Shown here: positions 56,393-64,000 of the stretch, in pieces
Numbering within the stretch: the first letter of the stretch is position 1
Layout of the letters: each line of letters opens with the position of its first letter
NCBI GenBank assembly: GCA_024516035.1
Contig: CM044961.1
Location: 12,561,800-12,625,799, forward strand
DNA from: Bactericera cockerelli
Taxonomy: Eukaryota > Arthropoda > Insecta > Hemiptera > Triozidae
Reading direction: 5' to 3'
Length of the DNA stretch: 64,000 nucleotides
The notes under the pieces: generated by a model
Databases searched by the model: none
Told to the model about the DNA's origin: nothing
Seen by the model: only the letters and a program-made list of their open reading frames with translations
Translations under genes and position numbers: made by a program

Positions 56393-56592
56393 TCATCACC
56401 ATAGGGTGGCGTCATCGTGAACGATGGTGGACAGAGTGTGGAGGAATGACTCAGCACTTCTACCACTGTCTTTACAAGGAGGCTAATAATTGACAAGGGC
56501 CCCCACAACCAAGCCAATGCTGGTCTACTCCTTGTTAATAGTCCCCCAGCCAGACTGCTGGTCTACTCCCTGTTTATAGTCTCCCACCCAGA
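56393..56592 (-). repeat. Dispersed repeat G, minus copy in VWC intron 3
   Basis: Reverse of 37756-37982, with an extra internal duplication of 'gctggtctactcc' sequence. It sits about 140 bp upstream of exon d. Confidence 0.8.
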
Positions 56593-56729
56593 AATAGGTA
56601 TATTATCTGTATATAAAAAAAATATAAATAAAAAGGGTCGGCTTAGATTTACTTAGCTATTAAAATAGTATAGATATTAGCTAACAATTATTTTTATTTA
56701 TCTATCCCCTTCACTCCTCCTGTCCCCAG

Positions 56730-56917
56730 GCGTGGAGTACAAGCTGGGCGAGACACTCCCTCACAACACCGGCACGTGTCTGGAGTGCAAGTGCGGCTCG
56801 GATGGGCGGCTCACGTGTTCACCCAACGACTGCGAAGGCGAGGCCCAAGACGAGATGTTCATGAGCCACCATCCCGAGTCCAACTCTCTCGATATGTTCG
56901 ACGTGGACATGTTCTAA
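56730..56917 (+). CDS. VWC-domain protein, terminal exon d
   Basis: Acceptor cactcctcctgtccccag. With the G from exon c it reads GVEYKLGETLPHNTGTCLEC, KCGSDGRLTCSPNDCEGEAQ and a short acidic tail ending DMFDVDMF and TAA (56915-56917). Together with ISC at the end of exon c it gives the six-Cys VWC pattern (C-x4-G-x2-Y ... C-x2-C-x-C ... C-x4-C). GC-rich codon use contrasts with the AT-rich flanks. There is no transmembrane segment, consistent with a secreted protein. The function (for example BMP modulation or matrix) cannot be told from this fragment. Possible polyadenylation signals are AATAAA at 58105 and near 58442. Confidence 0.85.
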
Positions 56918-57000
56918 GCGAGGTCGAAACAGACAAAACAAAAAAAAAGAAGATACTTGAAAATATAGGAGTAAAGTAACACTAGAAACAATCAATATTC

Positions 57001-57960
57001 TTTGGAAAATAAGCCTGTCAGCAATAGTACTTGAAAAATAAGCCTGTCAACAATAGTACTTGAAAAATAAGCTTGTCAACAATAGTACTTAAAAAATAAG
57101 CCTGTCAGCAATAGTACTTGAAAAAAAAAGCCTGTAGACAGTGCCAAGTGCAAACAATCAATATTTTTAGAAAAAGAAAGTATAAAAATAATTCTTTAAA
57201 TTGAAAAATGAGCTTGTCAACAATAGTACTTTTAAAATTAGCCTGTCAACAATAGTAATTGAAAAATAAGCCTGTCAACAATAGTACTTGAAAAAAAAAG
57301 CCTGTAGACAGTGCAAACTGTAAACAATCAATAGTTTTAGAAAAAGAAAGTATAAAAACAATTCTTTAAATTGAAAAATAAGCCTGTCAACAATAGTACT
57401 TGAAAAATTAGCCTGTCAACAATAGTAGGTACTTGAAAAATAAGCCTGTCAACAATAGTACTTGAAAAATAAGCCTGTTAACAATAGTACTTGAAAAATT
57501 GGCCTGTCAACAATAGTACTTGAAAAATAAGCCTGTCAACAATAGTACTTGAAAAATAAGCCTGTCAACAAAAGTACTTGAAAAATTAGCCTGTCAACAA
57601 TAGTACTTGAAAAATTAGCCTGTCAACAATAGTACTTGAAAAATAAACCTGTCAACAATAGTACTTGAAAAATAAGCCTGTAGACAGTGTAAACTGTAAA
57701 CAATGAATAGTTTTAGAAAAAGAAAGTATAAAAACAATTCTTTGAATTGAAAAATAAGTCTGTCAACGATAGTATTTGAAAAATAAGCCTGTCAACAATA
57801 GTACTTTAAAAATAAGCTGTCTACAATAGTACTTTAAAAATAAGCCTGTCAACAATAGTACTTGAATAATAAGCCTGTCAACAATAGTACTTGAAAAATA
57901 AGCCTGAAGACAGGGTAAACTGTAAACAATCAATATTTTTCGAAAAAGAAAGTATAAAAA
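57001..57960 (+). repeat. 29-bp tandem repeat in the probable VWC 3' UTR
   Basis: Roughly 22 copies of a 29-bp unit (TTGAAAAATAAGCCTG + TCAACAATAGTAC). They are grouped by about four copies of a longer spacer ('cctgtagacagtg', 'actgtaaacaatcaatag', 'gaaaaagaaagtataaaaac', 'aattcttt'), giving a higher-order repeat. The array starts about 85 bp after the stop codon, so it is probably transcribed as 3' UTR. Confidence 0.9.
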
Positions 57961-58443
57961 CAATTCTTTGAATTATCAGGTCTCTAGAAACAATAATCCT
58001 TGAAAAAAAAAAAAATAATAATAAAAATAGCCTTTAAAAAAATTAATTAAACAACAATATTTCAGTGCAAATGTCAAACTGGTCATTCATTATAAATATA
58101 TCTGAATAAATAAATATATCTGAAACAGTAAAATTTGTCCAACATTTAATGTTCGAGTAAATAGTTTTTATATTGTTTCATAGATAGTTTTAATTATTGC
58201 TAGGTATAAAATTCACATTTATAAATATTTATATAAAAAAATATCAGATAATTTTTACTTTATTTTAAAAACAAATCAATAAAAAAAATATTAATCCTAA
58301 GAGAATTATTCAAAATAGGTACCTTATTGTGTAGTTCAAGGTATAACTATAAATTGAGAATCTTGAAATATTTTTAATGTGTTCTAGGTGTTTTAAATGT
58401 AGATGTTATTGTATACGTTAGATATTTATAAATATTCAAATAA

Positions 58444-61400
58444 TAAAATTGAACACCTCCAAAAATTACACATCAGAATACTTTTAGGTAGATTGTTGTA
58501 ATTAATTTGTCAGCTGGCGCATTTTCTTGTCGAAGCGCTGGACTGCCGGTGAGCTTGATTATCCCATGGATTATAAACATAGATAAACAACTACCAATGC
58601 TATCTGAACATCACATTTGAAGCAGGCTTGAGTGCGAATTTCCTCACGACACTATGCTAGGAGCATGATTTTTTTTTTCTTTTCAAGATTTTTTGAAATT
58701 TCCTAACCATAAAGGGTGCTTCAACTACTTCAGTTCTTGACCATAATTCGTTATCATGTTTATAAATCTATGGATTATCCATTTGAAATTAACACCTTAT
58801 TCGGGTAGATACCCGAATAAGGTGTTAATTTTAAATGTAATTTTTTTCTTGGCTTGTTTTGGGTATTTCTGATCCACTTGGACATTAAGGTGTTCAATTT
58901 TATGTTCACTATTCTCCTGTTCTTTTTCAATTTTGTTTTAAATATTTTAAAGTATGCTGTGATTTTTAACTTTTACTGACAAATTCATTTACAATTACTT
59001 TCACTGTCCTCAAATTCCCATTTTTTGTTAAAACCAACAACGTGAAAACAATCCTTTTTTTGTTAGGTAATTTGGGTACAAAATTAGGTAGTTTGTTGGT
59101 TCATTAGCTGTGTAAGCACAAACATTTTTTAGTCCAATTTAATTATTTCAATTTTTTACTTTCCTTATCCTATAATAAGGAAAGTATTGTATTCGTCGAA
59201 AATTTGACCTATTACCCAGTTTTTCACATTCCTGGACGAATCATAGCCTCAGGATACCAAAAAAGTTGTTTTCGGCCATTGGTCCGTGCGTCCGTCTGTC
59301 TGTTTGTGTGTGTGTGAACACGATATCTCGAGAACTGTAAAAGCTAGAGACTTGAAATTTTTTATAGAAATTAATTTTATACACCAGACGAATTATGAAA
59401 CTTTTGGTTGAAATCGGCCGCATTCTACGACCACAGGGCCGCAATAATCGGCCGCAAGGGCCATTTCTTTGAATCGGAGATACAAAACAACAAAATAGAG
59501 AACAAAATTTTCTTAGAATGAAAAATAAAAAAGGTTTACTCAGATCATTTTTTCGATATCTTGAACTTTTTGGAACCCGGCCCCAATTCACAGGTATTTT
59601 CGAGGGTCCCCCCATCAGATCAACTTTTTTTATTATTTATCGTAGATAGGGGTTGTGACATCTCAAATTCATTTGAATTTGAGATATTGATTACGAATTT
59701 GGAATCAATTTTTAGCTAACTGTTACCTTTGAGTCACCAGTTGCTTTTCCCATTCCTAATATGATAAGAAAAGTCGTGTGATGTTTACACCAGATTTTTT
59801 TATCAATATAGTTCTAGTTCCAGAAACATGTTTTACTTGAAGCTATTCATGGTTTAATTCATTCGACATCTTCATGTTTGATGTTGAAATCATTAACCTA
59901 CTCTTAGTTTAATTATATTTGAAAAACAATGTAGGTACCTACCCATATATTGAATGAGCATAGGAATAGGAAATTAGATCATAGGTAGAGGTAAGTACTC
60001 ATTTTACACTCCCACACAGGTACCGTCTCCATTTTGTACTCAAAGTGTGTACTACCTGTTGAAAAAAAACTTGGAATGTTTCAATGTTTCATTTTATATT
60101 AACTTATTTATTTTAGATATCACTTTCGTTTTATTCTTACCTCATTTTTACCCATTTACCAAAACATCCTAAACCACCTACCCATATCTTCACTCATATC
60201 TTTCCAACTTTTCAATATCATTCAACTTATCCACAGTAACAATATCATTTTTGTATGAACTACACATTTCTATTTCCATTATTATAATTATAAAGGTAGG
60301 TACGTTATGAATCTGTACAAAAACTTATAGGTAAATACCTAAGTAGTTATATACTTACTCGTGTGTAATATTATATAGGAATAATACATAGGTATTATGT
60401 ATTATACTGGCATAGTTACCTATTTATGAAATGAACAAGACATTCTCGACAGGTATTATAACAATTATACCTACTTATTTTTATAAGTAGGTAGTTAGTT
60501 ACTTGTAAAAGAAAAAATATCTAGAATAGAAAATAATTTAATTCTTAAATTAATTATATCATTTAATTTTGATTAGTTTTGTAATATACTGAGGGTGTTA
60601 TTTGTTCTGTTTTTGTTTAATAAATAAACACTACTTATTCAATGGTAAGTCATTCCATTGATTCCATTAATTTAATTATGTAATCGTGTTTTACTTTATA
60701 GACCTTCCCACAGCCTTTCAGTGTAGTAAAACATCTATCTGGATCGAGGATCGATAGCACGTTGAATACACCCCTTTTCCGACCCGTCAAACAACTCATC
60801 TAGGTCCTTTTATTAACCTTACCCTGCCTGAGTTGGGCAGAAATAACAGCAGAGATTGACTGCCATATATCCTATCTTCAGATGGATTCAAAAGCAATAC
60901 AGGCGCAAATCCCAGTACTCATCTCTATTTTATAGTTGACAGTACTTATTTGTGAAACATTTTTGATATTTTCAACCGTTTATCCAATAATGCCTAAAAG
61001 CAAACCGAAAATGTGGTATGTGGCGGCTTATGGATTTTAACCATAAAAAATCCGTCAAAAATTTACAGGACTCTTTTTTGGGTCATCCAAAAGAAATTAA
61101 AATAGTTCCAGCTTTGTGGGATTTTTGGAAAGCAGTTATCTATTTTTTCTCTAACTGATTTTTCTCTGTTGGCTGAGAAGTCCTATCATGCCGAAGCGAC
61201 TGTTCAGGAAATTTAATATAAAAACAGGTCATCCAAAAGTAAGTATAACTTGAAAAATCATCATGGTTTTGTGTTATCTACTAAGTTGCAGGTAGAGTTT
61301 GATTGAGAGTTTTCTTCACGCCTCATTTCCACCTCCCATTAGCTCAACAATGAAGTAGGAGTTATGGTATCAATTTCCATTCCCTAAGTGCTCTCAGAAT

Positions 61401-61566
61401 TAATATCCGCACGTCAATTTGAAATTGCTCTCTGCTTTTACCCCAGTTTTTCTTGCTGAACGAAAAAAGGTACCATTATTCTTGTAGTGTACCCAAGTTC
61501 CAAGTATTGAATGAAAATACTCTTTCTAAATATAGGTGGATTTTTTACGCAGGAACTCTCGACTCT
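58444..61566. other. AT-rich intergenic region
   Basis: Holds a hairpin (58780-58837), a repeat with 'ccttatcctataataaggaa' palindrome and a 'cgtccgtctgtctg' core (about 59160-59640), and a rearranged 5S-like SINE trace at 60740-60870 ('gatagcacgttgaatacacc'). No gene was recognised. Confidence 0.5.
58780..58837. repeat. Long near-perfect hairpin
   Basis: The left arm 'aattaacaccttattcgggt' (within 58780-58807) and right arm 'acccgaataaggtgttaatt' (within 58810-58837) are complementary; arms about 28 bp with one mismatch and a 2-nt loop. Confidence 0.9.
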
Positions 61567-61839
61567 AGCCAGCGTCGATGGCATGTTGAATACACCGGTT
61601 CCCTTCAGAACACCGAAGTTAAGCGACATCCAGCGAGGTTAAGACTTGGATGGGTGACCATTCAAATTCTAATTCTCGTGACGCTGGCTTTTCCCGGCCC
61701 CACTCAGGCTGGGTGAGGTCAATGTGAGTTGCAGGTTTGTGAGTTTCCTGCGAATGGAGGGTAAAACCCCCGTCGTGATATGACCATGGCAGTTGAAAGC
61801 GACGTTAAACCCCACTTTAAAAAAAAAAAAAAAAAAAAA
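61567..61839 (+). repeat. Intact 5S-headed SINE-E with perfect target duplication
   Basis: The head 'agccagcgtcgatggcatgt' + 'tgaatacacc', 'caccgaagttaagcgacatc' and 'cttggatgggtgacca' follows the layout of 5S rRNA (internal control region ending GGATGGGTGACC). The body 'ctcaggctgggtgaggtcaa', 'gaatggagggtaaaaccccc' is shared with SINE-D, then a poly-A tail of about 20 bases. A 13-bp direct repeat AACTCTCGACTCT flanks it (61554-61566 and 61838-61850, overlapping the last As), the expected mark of recent LINE-driven insertion. Confidence 0.9.
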
Positions 61840-62053
61840 CTCTCGACTCTCTTCTGCTTGGGTTACAAAAATATCAACGAAAATGGAAAAAATAAAATGA
61901 TAGACACAATTCAGGAGGTGTATGGTGACAAATATTTGCTGTAGGTGGACCTGTATTCGACCAATACTTTTTCTTACACTGGTGAGTTATAAAAAGCTAT
62001 GCTTCCTGAATGCTTCCTGACCTGTGCGAAATGAAGAGTAGTAATCTATTCAA

Positions 62054-62340
62054 GGCCAGACTCTGTGGCGTAATGGTTGTGACTACTGCCCGCCGCGTCG
62101 TCCAGAGATCCCGAGTTCAATTCCCGGTTTGGGCAGACTTTTCGAAGAAAATTCTGTTCCGAACACGTGAGGCTAGCATTTCCGACCCTACCCTGGCTGG
62201 GTGAAGTTAATGTGGGTAGCTGATCGTACGATTCCCAGAGAATGGAGGGTAAAACACCCCGTCCTGACTACTTCAAATCAGGACGTTAAAACCAAATAGA
62301 ATCAACTGGTCACAATAGATCTAATAGAGGTCAGTGTGAT
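62054..62340 (+). repeat. SINE-D full-length copy
   Basis: Head 'gccagactctgtggcgtaat' + 'ggttgtgactactgcccg', B-box 'gagttcaattcccggtttgg', shared body ('cctggctgggtgaagttaat', 'gaatggagggtaaaacaccc'), end 'gaatcaactggtcacaatag'. The head reads like a tRNA of the 'GCCAGACTCTGTGGCGTAAT' start type. Confidence 0.85.
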
Positions 62341-63154
62341 AATTGGTGCTTCTCTTGTGGAACTCCAACCAGTCTATAATAATAACAATCCATTCCTGAC
62401 TCCGGCCGGCCATTGTGAATGAAGAATAATTTATTGTAGAATAATGTCCTGGACAATTGAATTTTGGGCTCGAAATTCAATTGTAATAAAAAAAACCCCT
62501 AAAATTATAGCAAGTTTGAATGGTAGGTAGGTACCTCTACTTACGTGAATTTTACATATTGGTACCTCCTATTCAAAAAAATAATACTGAAGTGGACAAG
62601 AACGTAGTTTTTTTGTGATGGTAGAATATAATAAGTACCTAATACATAATTATTTTTATTGGTGTAGGTGGGTATTTAATACCAATCAGCTACGCTTTTT
62701 GATATAATATGTATTATAGTATATGCGTACTATTTAATCATCCTATTTAGGTACTTTATTAACTTCTTGACGAAATCCATTTAAGCACATGAAGTGTTTT
62801 TTTGGGGGATAATACTATTCATCCTACATAAAAATTTAAGAAAGTAAAAGCAACGAGCACAAAAATATGAGAAATAAACACAATCAAAACTAGCTTCACA
62901 CTGTCGTTTTAAAACACGAATTTCAAAAAAAATCAGAAAATTGAAAATTAATTTGACTGTTGATTACTTGTTTAGATAAATTATAATTACCTAGGTACTT
63001 TACTTTCTTTAGTACAGTTTTCAGTACTTGTTATTATGTAAGTTTAATCAATCTTGTTACCTGTTAGTTTTGTTTTTTGCCAGTCTGCTGAGTTTACCGT
63101 GAATTCTATTCTTCTATTTCGTTGTGAGTGCTTCTGAACAAGATCATCACAACA
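62341..63154 (+). promoter_or_regulatory. POLD3 upstream region and 5' UTR
   Basis: AT-rich sequence. A TCAGT initiator-like word at 63021 lies about 135 bp before the start codon and is a candidate transcription start; no TATA box stands out. An in-frame TGA at 63125-63127 closes the frame upstream of the ATG. Confidence 0.35.
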
Positions 63155-64000
63155 ATGTGTGATCCAGAAGAATTCAATATGTACTTGGCCAATTTGGAAG
63201 AGTATGTGTTCGATGAGGGTAAAGTAGTTTCCTTAAGCTGGCTAAGCAGAACACTTGACATTCATGTTACTTTAGCTAAAGAACTTTTAAGCACATTCAC
63301 AAGTGATGAGAGCTTCAAATCTAAGCTGTCTATCTGTTGGTTCTTGTTGGGCACTGGTAAAGAAGATCCACTGTCAAGAAAAATTAAGATTGTACAAAGC
63401 AACCAGTTGGATAGTTGTAAAAAGAAATTTGATAAAATCACCTCTGAACATATCTATAGTATACAGAAAAAATGCACCAGTGAAACAGATGTAAACACTG
63501 TGTACCTAGCAGATCAGAGTGTCGGTAAAAACATGTCCCAATGTTCCAGTTTGTCAAATATCAAATGTGACCAAGTAAAAATTGTACCGAACAGAAGGTC
63601 TGCTGTGCCAACAGAGACATCAAGTAGTATTGGGAATCCAATAACAAGTGGAAAAACTGCTCCAAAACCAGCAGACAAAACAAAAAAATCACCTGTGAAA
63701 AATGCTATAGGAAATATGTTCACCAAAAAGAAAGAAGAAAATGAAAAGAAAAAACAAGATACAGGTGATAGTAATATTAAAGCTGATAAAAAGATAGAAA
63801 AACCAACAGTGGGAAAAGAAGAAATTCTTAAGAAAAGTCCAGAAAATAAAGTTTCAGTCAGTCCTGTGAAAAAGTCTAGTGCAGGTAATTCAAAGAAAAA
63901 GGTACCTGAGAATACTGGTACAAAAAACATTACATCCTTCTTTTCCAAGGGTTCTCTGCCTGAAATCAAGAAAAATGAACCTGTAGTTAAGAAAAATGAA
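63155..64000 (+). CDS. POLD3: DNA polymerase delta subunit 3 (p66/Pol32-like), 5' part
   Basis: The ATG at 63155 has a good context (acaacaATG) and an in-frame TGA upstream; the frame stays open for 282 codons to the window edge with no intron. POLD3 is the accessory subunit that ties the polymerase delta POLD2 subunit to the PCNA clamp in nuclear DNA replication and repair. Residues about 1-110 match its N-terminal winged-helix region (NLEEYVFDEGKVVSLSWLSR, then LDIHVTLAKELL, and SEHIYSIQKKC near residue 105). After that comes a long Lys/Ser/Pro-rich low-complexity region, as in the family. Two PCNA-box-like segments lie in it: NAIGNMFTKK (about residues 187-196) and KNITSFFSK (about 261-269). 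The usual length is roughly 430-470 residues, so the C-terminus lies beyond the window. Confidence 0.92.
   Translation, partial: MCDPEEFNMYLANLEEYVFDEGKVVSLSWLSRTLDIHVTLAKELLSTFTSDESFKSKLSICWFLLGTGKEDPLSRKIKIVQSNQLDSCKKKFDKITSEHIYSIQKKCTSETDVNTVYLADQSVGKNMSQCSSLSNIKCDQVKIVPNRRSAVPTETSSSIGNPITSGKTAPKPADKTKKSPVKNAIGNMFTKKKEENEKKKQDTGDSNIKADKKIEKPTVGKEEILKKSPENKVSVSPVKKSSAGNSKKKVPENTGTKNITSFFSKGSLPEIKKNEPVVKKNE

Noticed and set aside
56776..56979. Alternative frame over VWC exon d
   Set aside because: Out of frame with the Cys pattern and with the phase-1 junction.
57001..57960. CRISPR-like array (29-bp repeats)
   Set aside because: Units are directly tandem without unique spacers, in eukaryotic DNA with spliced genes; it is a minisatellite.
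63303..63494. 63-codon plus-strand frame
   Set aside because: Out-of-frame reading inside the POLD3 coding region.
63514..63969. 151-codon minus-strand frame
   Set aside because: Shadow of the POLD3 coding frame; its Phe/Leu/Ser-rich composition is the reverse of the Lys/Ser-rich tail.

Overview
This window looks like nuclear DNA of an arthropod, most likely an insect; a hemipteran such as a planthopper would fit, but that is only an impression from the repeat style. The evidence is AT-rich intergenic sequence, genes split by long GT-AG introns, several SINE families with tRNA or 5S rRNA heads, Helitrons, TA- and TTAA-flanked MITEs, non-LTR retrotransposon tails, and very many GA/CT microsatellite islands. 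There is no bacterial operon structure. Nearly all long open frames here (poly-Leu/Ser or Arg/Glu) are artefacts of GA/CT repeats.

Three genes stand out. (1) The last four recognisable exons of a plus-strand gene for a secreted-type von Willebrand factor C (VWC) domain protein lie at 32217-32329, 37348-37471, 38905-39165 and 56730-56917. The splice phases agree across all three introns, and two Cys-rich modules are separated by a Ser/Thr-rich linker. The 5' exons were not found. (2) An intact tRNA-Gly(GCC) lies at 56071-56141, inside the last VWC intron. (3) The 5' part of a POLD3 orthologue (DNA polymerase delta accessory subunit) starts at 63155 and runs off the window end, open for 282 codons. 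A fourth, weaker candidate is an orphan terminal exon on the minus strand at 51503-51733, inside VWC intron 3.

Layout: 1-32 kb is a repeat field with GA/CT islands, SINE copies, a 21-bp CT minisatellite (21.7-22.7 kb), a decayed non-LTR retrotransposon tail (17.4-17.8 kb), small MITEs and a non-autonomous Helitron (28936-29191). From 32 to 58 kb is the VWC gene. Its introns hold a second non-LTR remnant (35.9-36.6 kb), a piggyBac-like MITE, an 84-bp minisatellite directly after exon 3, a roughly 3-kb inverted structure built from dozens of Helitron-terminus-like hairpin units (43.4-45.5 kb), a solo LTR (47173-47563), a second Helitron (47726-47957), a 2.3-kb long-TIR mariner-like transposon with a dead transposase (48424-50767) and an R1-type remnant (53.8-54.3 kb). 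Its probable 3' UTR carries a 29-bp tandem repeat. From 58 to 63 kb is AT-rich intergenic DNA with two well-preserved SINEs, one of them 5S-derived with a perfect 13-bp target duplication.

The genes show no joint pathway. The strongest signals are the Helitron-end array, two SINE families that share a body but have different heads (tRNA and 5S), inverted repeats bracketing VWC exon 3, and the exon 2 splice puzzle. All identifications are by eye; no search was run.
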